A stretch of DNA of 43,245 nucleotides from Chitinophagaceae bacterium (GCA_025359725.1 JANYEX010000262.1:1-43245); one strand, 5' to 3'. Shown: positions 7,965 through 17,005, counted from the first letter of the stretch. Numbers and translations are program-made. The notes: generated by a model from the letters alone, not told the origin.

Positions 7965-9032
7965 ATGAAAAAGTACAAACCGGGGGTTTTATTTGGAGAA
8001 GAGCTAGAGGCTCTTTTGCAAGATGCAAAACAAAATGAATTTGCATTGCCAGCAGTAAACACTATTGGTACAAACACAATAAACGCTGTATTGGAAACTG
8101 CAGCAAAGGTAAATTCGCCTGTTATCATTCAGTTTTCCAATGGTGGCGCACAGTTTATAGCTGGCAAAGGAATGCCAAACGGTAATTACGAAGCAAATAT
8201 TGCTGGTGGAATTTCTGGAGCCTTGCACGTTCATAATGTTGCAAAACATTATGGTGTGCCAGTGGTGCTTCATACTGATCATGCTGCCAAAAAATGGTTG
8301 CCTTGGATTAGCGGATTGATTGATGCTGGTGAACAATTTTATAAAGAAAAAGGACAGCCATTGTTTAGCTCACACATGCTTGATTTGAGTGAAGAACCAT
8401 TGGAAGAAAATGTTCATACATCAATAGAATTCTTCAAAAGAATGCAACCATTGGGTATGGCAATTGAAATAGAATTGGGTGTTACTGGTGGTGAGGAAGA
8501 TGGCGTTGATAACAGCGATGTTGAAAACGACAAACTTTACACCCAACCACAACACGTTGCTTACTGCTACGAAGAATTAGGTAAGGTTGGTAAATTATTT
8601 ACTATCGCTGCTGCTTTTGGTAACGTACACGGGGTTTACAAACCAGGTAACGTGGAGCTTAGACCAATCATTTTAAAGAACAGTCAGGATTATATTCAGA
8701 AAGAGTTTGGCACAGGTCCTAAGCCAGTTTATTTTGTATTTCATGGTGGTAGCGGAAGCCCTCAACATCAAATTAGAGAAGCAATCAGCTATGGTGCTAT
8801 CAAAATGAACATTGATACAGATTTGCAATGGGCTTTCTGGGACGGTATTCTTCAAAATTATAAAAAGAATGAAGGATACTTGCAAGGTCAATTGGGCAAT
8901 CCAGAAGGGGAAGACAAGCCAAACAAAAAGCATTACGATCCACGTATATGGTTACGTAAGGCAGAAGAAAGCTTTAACACACGTTTGGAAATTGCTTTCG
9001 AAGATTTAAATTGTATTAATAGAAACGCATAA
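7965..9032 (+). CDS. fbaA: Class II fructose-bisphosphate aldolase
   Basis: A zinc-dependent aldolase of glycolysis and gluconeogenesis that interconverts fructose-1,6-bisphosphate with DHAP and glyceraldehyde-3-phosphate. The 355-residue length and the motifs place it in the E. coli FbaA-like class IIA. Examples are FALPAVNTIG, LHTDHAAKKWLPW (catalytic Asp and zinc His), IEIELGVTGGEEDGVDN, FGNVHGVYKPGNV and FHGGSGS, followed by KMNIDTDLQWAFWDG for phosphate and substrate contacts. It is a single-gene unit closed by a strong terminator. Confidence 0.96.
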   Translation: MKKYKPGVLFGEELEALLQDAKQNEFALPAVNTIGTNTINAVLETAAKVNSPVIIQFSNGGAQFIAGKGMPNGNYEANIAGGISGALHVHNVAKHYGVPVVLHTDHAAKKWLPWISGLIDAGEQFYKEKGQPLFSSHMLDLSEEPLEENVHTSIEFFKRMQPLGMAIEIELGVTGGEEDGVDNSDVENDKLYTQPQHVAYCYEELGKVGKLFTIAAAFGNVHGVYKPGNVELRPIILKNSQDYIQKEFGTGPKPVYFVFHGGSGSPQHQIREAISYGAIKMNIDTDLQWAFWDGILQNYKKNEGYLQGQLGNPEGEDKPNKKHYDPRIWLRKAEESFNTRLEIAFEDLNCINRNA

Positions 9033-9062
9033 TTTCTTTAGTAAATAGTTGTCTTTATAATG

Positions 9063-9092
9063 GGCAGCAGTCGTTAGGGCTGCTGCCTTTTT
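9063..9092 (+). terminator. Intrinsic terminator after fbaA
   Basis: A perfect 8-bp stem GGCAGCAG / CTGCTGCC with a 9-nt loop is followed immediately by TTTTT. It lies 30 bp after the aldolase stop codon. Confidence 0.9.
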
Positions 9093-9192
9093 ATATAAAG
9101 GGCTTTCTAAAATCCGTGCTTGGCAAATTATCATTACCTTCACAGCTTCCTAAAAGCATATTTTAATTATTGGAACGCTACATTTAGAAGAT

Positions 9193-10095
9193 ATGGAAAA
9201 TATTTTTACAGGTTTAGAAGAAGATCAGCATCAGGAAGAAACAGGCAGAAGAAGCTGGTTTAAGCGTAGAAAAAAAGGCATATTAACTACTACTGCCGAG
9301 AAAAAGGAAACACCAGAAGGTTTATGGAATAAATGTCCTGAATGTAATTATATCTCTACCACAGCCGATTTAAAAGAAGACCTATTTGTTTGTGCAAAAT
9401 GTAATTATCATCACCGTATAGGTAGTGATGAATATTTCGATATACTATTTGATGGAGGAGAGTTTACTGAGATGTTTGATAACATCAGAAGTGTAGATAT
9501 GCTACATTTTACTGATTTAAAAAGCTACCAGAAGCGTCTGGATGATATTCATTCCAAAACTGATTTAAAGGATAGTATGCGTGTGGCAACAGGTACCGTA
9601 AATGGAGAAAGTTTGGTAGTTGCCTGTATGGATTTTGAATTTATAGGTGGTAGTTTAGGAAGCGTAATGGGAGAAAAATTTAGTAGAGCAGTTGATTATT
9701 GCATAGCTCATAAACTTCCATTCATGGTGATTAGTAAAAGTGGGGGTGCGAGAATGATGGAAAGTGCTTTCAGTTTGATGCAAATGGCAAAGACAAGCGG
9801 CAAGTTATCTCAACTTACTGATGCCAAACTTCCATACTTCTCTTTATTAACTGATCCTACTTTTGGCGGCATCTCTGCAAGCTTTGGTATGCTTGGTGAT
9901 TTGAATTTTGCAGAACCGGGTGCATTAATTGGTTTTGCAGGGCCACGGGTAATCAAGGAGACAATAAAAAAAGATCTACCACCAGGTTTCCAAAAGAGTG
10001 AATTCTTGGTAGAGCATGGCTTTTTAGATTTTATAGTAGATAGAAAAGTATTAAAAGACAAGTTATCCCAACTAATAGTATTGTTTAGAAACTAG
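9193..10095 (+). CDS. accD: Acetyl-CoA carboxylase carboxyltransferase subunit beta
   Basis: With AccA this forms the carboxyltransferase that moves CO2 from carboxybiotin to acetyl-CoA, giving malonyl-CoA for fatty-acid synthesis. The N-terminal zinc ribbon is visible as CPEC at about residues 49-52 and CAKC at about 67-70. The crotonase-type core follows, with ISKSGGARMMESAFSLMQMAK and DPTFGGISASFGMLGD near the active site and GFAGPRVI for CoA. The 300-residue length is normal. accA is not in the window. smpB follows on the same strand after tract H3. Confidence 0.95.
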   Translation: MENIFTGLEEDQHQEETGRRSWFKRRKKGILTTTAEKKETPEGLWNKCPECNYISTTADLKEDLFVCAKCNYHHRIGSDEYFDILFDGGEFTEMFDNIRSVDMLHFTDLKSYQKRLDDIHSKTDLKDSMRVATGTVNGESLVVACMDFEFIGGSLGSVMGEKFSRAVDYCIAHKLPFMVISKSGGARMMESAFSLMQMAKTSGKLSQLTDAKLPYFSLLTDPTFGGISASFGMLGDLNFAEPGALIGFAGPRVIKETIKKDLPPGFQKSEFLVEHGFLDFIVDRKVLKDKLSQLIVLFRN

Positions 10096-10100
10096 AATAA

Positions 10101-10176
10101 GGCATAAGTCGTAGCTCATTAGGTATAGGTATATGCCTATACTTACGACTTATTACTTACGACTTATTACTTTTTC
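10101..10176. repeat. Heptad-repeat tract H3 between accD and smpB
   Basis: The gap reads GGCATAA, GTCGTAG, CTCATTA, GGTATAG, GTATATG, CCTATAC, TTACGAC, TTATTAC, TTACGAC, TTATTAC. The right half complements the left around ATATGCCTATAC, giving an imperfect hairpin. It ends 6 bases before the smpB ATG. Confidence 0.7.
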
Positions 10177-10620
10177 ATGGCAAAAGAAATGAATAACAGG
10201 CAGGCTTATTTCAACTACGCCATCGAAGATAAATTCGAGGCTGGGGTTGTATTATTAGGCACTGAAGTAAAAAGCATAAGAGAAGGAAAAGTAAGTTTCA
10301 ATGACGCTTTTTGTCTATTCGATAGGCACGAGCTGTGGGTTAGAGGATTATACATTGCAGAATATAAATTAGGTACAACCAACAACCATATAGCTGTTTA
10401 CGACCGTAAACTTTTGCTACATAAAAAAGAATTGAAGAAGTTAGAAGCCCGTATGAAAGAAAAAGGCTATAGTATTGTCCCCCTAAAAGTTTTCTTTAAT
10501 GATAAGGAACTTGTGAAAATAGAAATAGGTCTAGGAAGGGGTAAGAAAGATCATGACAAACGCCAAACAATAAAGGAACGAGATTCTAAAAAGGAAATAA
10601 AGCAATACTTGCTCAGATGA
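10177..10620 (+). CDS. smpB: SsrA-binding protein SmpB
   Basis: Binds tmRNA and is required for trans-translation, which rescues stalled ribosomes. The 147 residues carry NRQAYFNYAIEDKFEAG at the N-terminus and the diagnostic LLGTEVKSIREGKVSFNDAF. Later come ELWVRGLYIAEYK, LLLHKKELKKL and a basic tail GRGKKDHDKRQTIKERD that enters the ribosomal A site in studied homologues. The tmRNA gene (ssrA) was not found in the window. It converges with ccmF, about 20 bp apart. Confidence 0.96.
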   Translation: MAKEMNNRQAYFNYAIEDKFEAGVVLLGTEVKSIREGKVSFNDAFCLFDRHELWVRGLYIAEYKLGTTNNHIAVYDRKLLLHKKELKKLEARMKEKGYSIVPLKVFFNDKELVKIEIGLGRGKKDHDKRQTIKERDSKKEIKQYLLR

Positions 10621-10640
10621 TAAGGTAGTTACTTCCTACC

Positions 10641-13121
10641 CTAATAATCTTTTTCTTTTAAACCCTTCTTTACTAATCTTTGGTAAACAGACATCCAGAA
10701 GCCGAATACAGTTACAATCACCCCTATCCATAGGATATTTATCATTGGGAATTCATATACCTTTAGAGTAATTAAATCTGTAATAGCAGCGCTTTCTTTT
10801 ACACCTAGCTCTAGTTTACCACTCTGTTGATCTAATACTTTATTAAATTGTAATACTAAGTTCTGAGAAATTACACTATCAGGCAGGTTTCTTAATTCAT
10901 TTCCTTTTAAGGCAATACCTGGTGAAGCCTTATATCGTCTGCCATCCTTGGCTATTACTTCCATATCCATAAATAAAGAAGTTTCTCCATCAAATAATTT
11001 GTCTTTTTGTGTAGAAGGGTTTATCTCAACCTTATGCAAAATCATCAAACCGCTGCTGTAAAACAAGGTATCCCCTACCTTTATTTCCCTACTTACAAAC
11101 TGCGCTGTATCTGCTGAATTATTTTCTTTATAAGAAGATATGTACACAAAAATATCCTTGTACCAATAATGTTTACTTGCAGGATTAGCTGCAAAACCTT
11201 CCATACCTTTATTGTTCTTTATCAAATCAGGATATAAAGAAAACGCATCATCTTTATTAGTCTTGGATATAAATTGTACATCAAAGAAGCGTTTACGTTG
11301 CTTTTCATTGAAAGTGTCTTTTACGTAGGTAACCATGTATTTACCCATGTCTGTAGCTATGCCTTTAAACAAAGTAATATTCTCGGCAGGGTCTTCCTTC
11401 TTATCCTTTTGAAAAACAGAAATACCAGTTGTGTTCCAACTAAGTACTGCTTTCTTACTCGAAGAGATTAGAATACCTATCAACACCAATCCAAATCCTA
11501 CGTGAGCTACAGATGCTCCAGCCGCTTTTATTTTCCCCTTCAATCCTAGCCATATATAACCTGCATTAGCTACTAACGCATAAACTGCGGCAAAAATCGC
11601 AACATGAATAGCTGACAAAAACCCTATTCCCTTTTTATCATAATTAATAGCTCCAAATAGACTGATTAATATACTTATTACCAAAGCAATAGCAGTAGGT
11701 AGTCCTATCTTTTTACTAAACATCCCTTTAGGTGTGTCCTTATATTTCAGGTATTGTGTTACCGCCGTCAACAAACCAACTATTATACAAACAAATATCT
11801 GCACCTGGTTATAGGCAAACACAGGATCTTCGGAAGGTGCAATCTTTTTATCGAACAGCTTATTATAGATAGGTACAGATGTCTTTATCATAATTAACAT
11901 AGCTGCTAAAAACAACACCAATGACCCAATAAACATCCAAAACTCTCGACTGTAAGTACTTTCCTCTTTATAAATAGTAGGAATGGATTTGTACCTAAAT
12001 CCGAACAAGATAAAAGCAGGGGTAACAAATACTAAAAGGAAAGACAACAACTGCGTATTCATGCCTAAATCGGTAAAAGCATGTACAGAAGTATCACCCA
12101 ATATACCGCTTCTAGTTAGGAAGGTAGAGTATAGAACCAATAGAAATCCTAGTATATAAAAAAGATAAGTAGAGCGAAGGCTGTACCCTGTGGTTTTATA
12201 AATCATATTTGTATGTAACCCTGCAACCACAATTAACCAAGGTACTAACGAAGCATTTTCAACAGGATCCCAAGCCCAATAACCACCAAAACTTAAACTT
12301 TCATACGCCCAAGCTGCCCCCATCATAATACCCAAACCAAGAATACCGCCGCTAAAGCCCGCCCAAGGAAGGGATTCTTTTATCCATTCATGTTTCTTAT
12401 TAACCAATCCGGTTATGGCATAAGCAAAAGGAACAATAGTACTGGCAAAACCAAGGAACAATATAGGAGGATGTATTACCATCCAATAGTTTTGTAGCAA
12501 TGTATTTAAACCTTGTCCATCTTTTATAAGTGTAAGATAATCGCTACGTAGTCCACCATTTACCACGTCCTGAAAGATGGGTGCATTATCCAAAATACCC
12601 TCATGTCGTAACAATGAAAAAGGACTACTTCCCAACTTTGCACCGAAGAAATAAAACCCAACCAACATACTGGATAAACAGAATTGTGCAAAACTGATCA
12701 CCATCAAAGTTCCCGCTTCCCACTCTTTTGCACGTCCTATTAACAACCATCCTAGAACACAATTCCAGAAGCTCCACAACATAAAGCTTCCTTCCTGCCC
12801 TTCCCAAAAGCAACTCAACAGATATTGAACCTGCAAGCCTTTGTCGCTATGTTCCCAAGCATATTTATACTCAAATAAGTGGTGAGAAATAATATAATAG
12901 AGCGTAGTAAATACAACTAATACAGATATGGTTTCTACTAAAAAACAAACTCTAGCAAATAATAGCCAACTTCGTTTCTCAATATTTCCAGATAGTCCAT
13001 CAGCTTTTATTTGATTGGACCAAAAGAAAGAAACGGTGGCAATAAGAGAAGAAATAAAAGAAAGTATGGTAAAGAAATGACCTATCTGACCGGGTAGTAA
13101 ATGTTCGCCTGTATAGTGCAT
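10641..13121 (-). CDS. ccmF: Cytochrome c maturation heme lyase CcmF (CcsA/CcmF family)
   Basis: An 826-residue polytopic membrane protein that attaches heme to apocytochrome c in the System I pathway. Visible signatures are EGQEGSFMLW near residue 110, YWMVIHPPILFLGF near 213, and the periplasmic tryptophan-rich WWD heme-handling domain GGYWAWDPVENASLVPWL around 275. A long periplasmic region of about 250 residues precedes the final helix, as in CcmF. It lies 63 bp downstream of ccmE on the same strand, so the two are likely an operon. ccmA, ccmB, ccmC and CcmG/H-like genes are not in the window. Confidence 0.9.
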   Translation of the reverse strand: MHYTGEHLLPGQIGHFFTILSFISSLIATVSFFWSNQIKADGLSGNIEKRSWLLFARVCFLVETISVLVVFTTLYYIISHHLFEYKYAWEHSDKGLQVQYLLSCFWEGQEGSFMLWSFWNCVLGWLLIGRAKEWEAGTLMVISFAQFCLSSMLVGFYFFGAKLGSSPFSLLRHEGILDNAPIFQDVVNGGLRSDYLTLIKDGQGLNTLLQNYWMVIHPPILFLGFASTIVPFAYAITGLVNKKHEWIKESLPWAGFSGGILGLGIMMGAAWAYESLSFGGYWAWDPVENASLVPWLIVVAGLHTNMIYKTTGYSLRSTYLFYILGFLLVLYSTFLTRSGILGDTSVHAFTDLGMNTQLLSFLLVFVTPAFILFGFRYKSIPTIYKEESTYSREFWMFIGSLVLFLAAMLIMIKTSVPIYNKLFDKKIAPSEDPVFAYNQVQIFVCIIVGLLTAVTQYLKYKDTPKGMFSKKIGLPTAIALVISILISLFGAINYDKKGIGFLSAIHVAIFAAVYALVANAGYIWLGLKGKIKAAGASVAHVGFGLVLIGILISSSKKAVLSWNTTGISVFQKDKKEDPAENITLFKGIATDMGKYMVTYVKDTFNEKQRKRFFDVQFISKTNKDDAFSLYPDLIKNNKGMEGFAANPASKHYWYKDIFVYISSYKENNSADTAQFVSREIKVGDTLFYSSGLMILHKVEINPSTQKDKLFDGETSLFMDMEVIAKDGRRYKASPGIALKGNELRNLPDSVISQNLVLQFNKVLDQQSGKLELGVKESAAITDLITLKVYEFPMINILWIGVIVTVFGFWMSVYQRLVKKGLKEKDY

Positions 13122-13184
13122 GAATATTTTTTAATCAAGTATTATGTCGAAACAGTGAAAGCAAAAAGAAGTTCTATTGCAGCA

Positions 13185-13655
13185 TTAATAACTAGCTTTT
13201 TTCGCTGCAAGGCTGTCAGCACTTGTATAGCCATCGGAGGAAGAAGAAACCCCAGCTACTTGCGCTGCCTTGGAAGCAGCGGCGGCATCATCTTTGTATT
13301 TACTAGGACATTTTAATAATATGTCTTTACACTCAAAATGGTCGCCTTGCATCTTACCTTTCAGTACAATACGTTCGCTTTTTTCCATGTCTTGTGGCTT
13401 GGTATTGCGATATACAACTTTTACAGTATTTCCTAAGGTATCTACAGCAGTAAAAGTAAGGTAGTTAGGGTCTTTTGCAGCGTCATATTCCATTGGTTGG
13501 GTCTTATCTAGCTTAGCAATAAGGTTTACGAACTTACCTTCCTTTTGTTTAGCAGAAGCTATGGTTTCGTAAGTAGTCAGGTTACCCGTAAAACTTATCA
13601 ATACCGTAATGGCTATCACGATTAAAACCAACATTACTATATGTGTCTTCTTCAT
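13185..13655 (-). CDS. ccmE: Cytochrome c maturation heme chaperone CcmE, cysteine (CXXXY) variant
   Basis: A 156-residue membrane-anchored periplasmic heme chaperone. The N-terminal anchor is at residues 5-22, followed by an OB-fold with a YLTFTAVDTLGNTVKVVYRN strand pair and ERIVLKGKM. In E. coli CcmE the heme is bound by His130 in an HXXXY motif. Here the equivalent position is CPSKY (Cys116, Tyr120), a CXXXY motif. CXXXY forms are known from Desulfovibrio and some archaea, where the accessory Ccm set is also reduced. The low-complexity Ala/Ser tail after 122 is probably disordered. It is the first gene of a ccmE-ccmF pair. Confidence 0.88.
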   Translation of the reverse strand: MKKTHIVMLVLIVIAITVLISFTGNLTTYETIASAKQKEGKFVNLIAKLDKTQPMEYDAAKDPNYLTFTAVDTLGNTVKVVYRNTKPQDMEKSERIVLKGKMQGDHFECKDILLKCPSKYKDDAAAASKAAQVAGVSSSSDGYTSADSLAAKKASY

Positions 13656-13675
13656 CTGTGTTGTTTTAGAAGGCG

Positions 13676-13683
13676 CAAAAGTA
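13676..13683 (-). promoter_or_regulatory. Candidate -7 box upstream of ccmE (TACTTTTG)
   Basis: On the minus strand this reads TACTTTTG followed by C, an exact TAnnTTTG match 20 bp before the ccmE ATG. No clear TTTG was found at the -33 distance, so support is moderate. Confidence 0.45.
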
Positions 13684-13842
13684 ACCTAAAATAAATTCTT
13701 TAAACCTGACTATTGTTATGATATACATAAATAGTTCTTTCTCAAGAAAAAGTTGGCTTGTCTAATTTTTACCAAAAACTAAGTTACCCTTATTTGCAAA
13801 AAAGAATGCATCCTATCTTTTTCTTATACTTTATACGGCGAA

Positions 13843-13968
13843 AAATACTTTTCGAGGAGCTAGAAATTCTTTTCGAGAAGCTAGAAATACTTTTCGAGTC
13901 GCTCGAAAACCTTGTCGAGTCATTCGAAATACTTTTTGAGCCGCTAGAAAACCTTGTCGAGCCGCTAG
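13843..13968. repeat. Array A: six tandem 21-bp units
   Basis: Six contiguous 21-bp units, each three 7-mers: AAATACT, TTTCGAG, nnGCTAG, with variants AAAACCT and TGTCGAG. The third unit contains TTTCGAG TCG CTCGAAA, a perfect 7-bp inverted repeat; the others are near-palindromes. A partial seventh unit ends at 13976. The plus frame is open because 21 is a multiple of 3 and yields an ILFExLE heptad peptide (track ORF 13758-13976). Its only ATG is internal (13806) and the array sits in a gene-free gap, so I treat it as DNA repeat rather than gene. Confidence 0.85.
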
Positions 13969-14196
13969 AAAAGTAGTTTTTGTAATGCTTTATTTCAAGA
14001 AAAGACCTCTTTGTAAAAAATTTTAAAGAGAAAAATAAGTATGGCTAATTGAATATTTGCTAGAAGAGTTTGTTTGCTTTTATTGCCCCCTGCTTTGTAT
14101 GCAGCAAACAAAATGAAACTTTAAGTTAGCGAATAAGCTCCCTCAAAGTTTCATTATACACTAAACACATTCTGCTTTGCAACAATTAATAAATTA

Positions 14197-14343
14197 CCAC
14201 ATAGCCATATAAGGCACATAGTATTTGATATTAGTTTACATAAGTACACAAAAAAAGACATTTAGCAAGCTTAAATCTATGTGAACTATGAGTGCAACGT
14301 TGCTTATCTTTCTTTTTCTTATGTGGCTATTGTGGCTATGTTG
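14197..14343. repeat. Dispersed intergenic repeat, copy 2, with inverted ends
   Basis: The right half (14275-14342) resembles 21-93 at the window start. The left end (CACATAGCCATATAAGGCAC, 14198-14217) is an imperfect reverse complement of the right end (TTATGTGGCTATTGTGGC), so the element can fold on itself. The 62-codon minus ORF inside it (14236-14424) is probably accidental. Confidence 0.5.
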
Positions 14344-14414
14344 CAATTGATTGGTGCTTTTGTAGCAAACCTCATTGTGTTGAGTATAAAATGAATCAGG
14401 GGACAATACAAACA

Positions 14415-14450
14415 AAAGAGGCACTAGGAAAATAATCCTAGTGCCTCTTT
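14415..14450 (-). terminator. Intrinsic terminator for the M1 aminopeptidase gene
   Basis: A perfect 15-bp stem (AAAGAGGCACTAGGA / TCCTAGTGCCTCTTT) with a 6-nt loop. Read on the minus strand, it is followed by TTTTGTTTGT. It lies 75 bp past the aminopeptidase stop and could also act on the plus strand. Confidence 0.9.
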
Positions 14451-14485
14451 AATTTAAACGATATGCTCAGTTGTTTCCTACAACA

Positions 14486-14524
14486 TAAAACTCATATCTC
14501 ATAACTCATATCTCATAACTAACA
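14486..14524. repeat. Heptad-repeat tract H4 downstream of the aminopeptidase gene
   Basis: Reads AAAACTC, ATATCTC, ATAACTC, ATATCTC, ATAACTA. It lies between the aminopeptidase stop codon and its terminator. Unlike the other six tracts, it is not followed by a start codon and has only one arm. Confidence 0.65.
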
Positions 14525-17005
14525 TCACTTTGTCTTCTCAGTGATATAAGCAATTTGAGCATTAATGTCGTCCGCATTACCACCCTTGGCTTTAGCAGCT
14601 TCTTTCTTTTTTGCCAATTTCTTAAGCATCTCGTTTATAGGCTGAGCGGCACCATGTTGGGCTACCTTCTCGCGGAAAGTAACTACTGCATCAATGCCTT
14701 TTTTGAAGTTATCAGTATTATTTATTCTCTCTAAAAAGCTAATATAAGGTTGTGTAGCTGCAAATTGCTGACGTAAATCGCCGACACTTGTATAAGCTTT
14801 TGTTTCTGAATCGAAGTCTTTATCACCCTTCGTTAGTGTTTCTACAACCTTTAATGCAGCTTTCAATCTACCCTTAGCATCTTTACTCAATGTTGGCGAA
14901 AGGCTTATTGCCTTAGCCTCATCAACACTTGCAATAGCTTCTAATGCAGCACCAGCAACTGTATATGAACTATCATATACTGATGTCAAATACAAAGGCA
15001 AGTACTTAGTATCTTTTATTTTAGCAAGCTGATCAATAGCTACACTGCGTGTAATTCTACTAGGATCTTTACTTGCTATTAATTCTATTCTGCCAAGTGT
15101 TGAAGCATCTAAAGTGGTATCACCTAATTGCATGAGTGAAATATCACGTAATTTATAGTAAGGATCGCTCAATCCTCTCTTTAATAAATCGAAGGCAGCA
15201 GGATCGTTTTTGTGCTTGCCCGCATAAACCAATGCTTCTCGTCTGTCTAGGAATTTCTTAGCATAATTATATTGGTATATAAATTCTGACAAAGACTTAT
15301 TGTCTGTTTTATCCCAAAGCAAGTATTTATCACCATCAACATTAACCAAGTCTGGCTTAGATGGCACATCAAAAGAAAAGGTATCTGCCTTGTTACTCGC
15401 CCAAACGGTATGGCGTGTTTTTGTTCCGCCTACATATACATCAATGTCTATTGGCAATATAAATAGTTTGTCGGTGGTCTGTGTTTGTTTGATATAAACT
15501 GATTGTTTCTTGTTGTCTGCATCATAGCCATAGTTTATTTCTACTTTAGGATGACCGCTTCCAAAATACCATTGGTTAAAGAACCAGTTTAAATCTCTGC
15601 CAGTTACTTGTTCAAAAGCAAGGCGTAGTTTGTGCGCACTTCCATTACCAAACTTATTGGTGTTAAGGTATAGATTCAATGATTTAAAGAAAGCACTATC
15701 TCCTACATAATGACGCAACATGTTCAGCGTTCTACCACCCTTAGGATAACTTACATTATCGAAAACATCTTCTTTGTCATTGTAATAAAACCTCACCAAG
15801 TCCTTTTTAGCGTCTGCTTGATTGCTAAGATAACGCTGCGATTTAGAATAATTTTCATCACCCGCTACGTCTGCACCCCATTTATATTCTTTCCATAAGT
15901 ATTCGCTGTAGTCGGCAAAAGATTCATTTACGGTAATATTACTCCAGCTTTCGGCGGTAACCAAATCGCCAAACCATTGGTGGAATAACTCGTGGGAGAT
16001 AACATTTTCCCAATTGTTTCCATCAACCAATTCTCTTGCGTTTTGCTGTGCTTGTTCGGCGTGTAGTGTTGCTGTAGTGTTTTCCATTGCGCCAGCAACA
16101 AAATCTCTGCCCACCATTTGCGAGTATTTATACCAAGGATATTCAATGCCTGTTACTCTTTCACTAAAGAATTTAATCATCTCTGGCGTTAATCCAAATA
16201 TCTGACGGGCAACAGATTCATAAGGTTTTTCTACGTAGTAGTTAACTTCTTTTCCTTTATAAAAATCTTTTACTACCGCATATTTACCAATCCCCATAAA
16301 CATTAAATAAGGAGAATGCGGTAAATCCATCTTCCAGTAGTCTGTCCTTGTGCCATCTAGGTTCTTGGTAGATGATATTAATTTGCCGTTGCTCAGTGTT
16401 ACATATTTATCCTGTACCGTAATGTATATTTCGTCGGTTTGTTTTTGGTTTGGTTTATCTATTGTTGGTACCCACACAGAGTTTGACTCAGTTTCACCCT
16501 GCGTCCATATTTCTATTGGTTTAGCCGTATCCTCGCCTTTTGGATTGATGAAATATAATCCCTTAGCATCATTAATTGCGGAACTTCCTTTTTCCTTCAA
16601 TTCATTAGGCTTAGCCACATAATCAATGTAGATGGTATATTTTTCCCCCATCTTATAGGTCTTATCCAATTGTATTTTTAGAAATGAACTATCGTAATCA
16701 TATTTCAAAGAAATATTCTTACCCAAACTAACTAACTCTACTTTGTTGATGTTCATTCCCTTAGCATCAAGGGATAAACTATCTGTAGCGTAGAAATGTG
16801 GCTTCAAAGTAATCCAGGCTTTGCCATACATGTAACACTTTACATAGTCGAACTTTGCCTCAACCTTAGTGTGTACTAAGTCGTTTATCTTAGTGGCAGT
16901 AGCCCGATAAATCTTCTTCCAAGGTTCGTCTTTAGGGGTTTCGCCCTTTTGTGCAAAGCCTTTTGCTAGGCACAACACCAATACAATAGCAGATAATTTT
17001 CTCAT
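14525..17005 (-). CDS. M1 family metallo-aminopeptidase, secreted
   Basis: An 826-residue zinc aminopeptidase of the aminopeptidase N family. Residues 1-18 are a Sec signal peptide (MRKLSAIVLVLCLAKGFAQ), so it acts in the periplasm or outside. The exopeptidase motif GAMEN is at 305-309 and binds the substrate N-terminus. The zinc site is HELFH at 338-342 with the third ligand Glu361 in NESFADY, the exact HEXXH-18-E spacing. The C-terminal part (about 560-820) is a HEAT-like helical region with repeated DP-rich segments. No T9SS tail is present. Its own terminator follows. Confidence 0.93.
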   Translation of the reverse strand: MRKLSAIVLVLCLAKGFAQKGETPKDEPWKKIYRATATKINDLVHTKVEAKFDYVKCYMYGKAWITLKPHFYATDSLSLDAKGMNINKVELVSLGKNISLKYDYDSSFLKIQLDKTYKMGEKYTIYIDYVAKPNELKEKGSSAINDAKGLYFINPKGEDTAKPIEIWTQGETESNSVWVPTIDKPNQKQTDEIYITVQDKYVTLSNGKLISSTKNLDGTRTDYWKMDLPHSPYLMFMGIGKYAVVKDFYKGKEVNYYVEKPYESVARQIFGLTPEMIKFFSERVTGIEYPWYKYSQMVGRDFVAGAMENTTATLHAEQAQQNARELVDGNNWENVISHELFHQWFGDLVTAESWSNITVNESFADYSEYLWKEYKWGADVAGDENYSKSQRYLSNQADAKKDLVRFYYNDKEDVFDNVSYPKGGRTLNMLRHYVGDSAFFKSLNLYLNTNKFGNGSAHKLRLAFEQVTGRDLNWFFNQWYFGSGHPKVEINYGYDADNKKQSVYIKQTQTTDKLFILPIDIDVYVGGTKTRHTVWASNKADTFSFDVPSKPDLVNVDGDKYLLWDKTDNKSLSEFIYQYNYAKKFLDRREALVYAGKHKNDPAAFDLLKRGLSDPYYKLRDISLMQLGDTTLDASTLGRIELIASKDPSRITRSVAIDQLAKIKDTKYLPLYLTSVYDSSYTVAGAALEAIASVDEAKAISLSPTLSKDAKGRLKAALKVVETLTKGDKDFDSETKAYTSVGDLRQQFAATQPYISFLERINNTDNFKKGIDAVVTFREKVAQHGAAQPINEMLKKLAKKKEAAKAKGGNADDINAQIAYITEKTK

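Noticed and set aside
13101-13316. 71-aa plus-strand ORF between ccmF and ccmE
   Set aside because: It is antisense to ccmE, with composition of a shadow frame.
14236-14424. 62-aa minus-strand ORF
   Set aside because: It lies inside the dispersed repeat and the terminator-proximal region, with Cys- and His-rich shadow-like composition.
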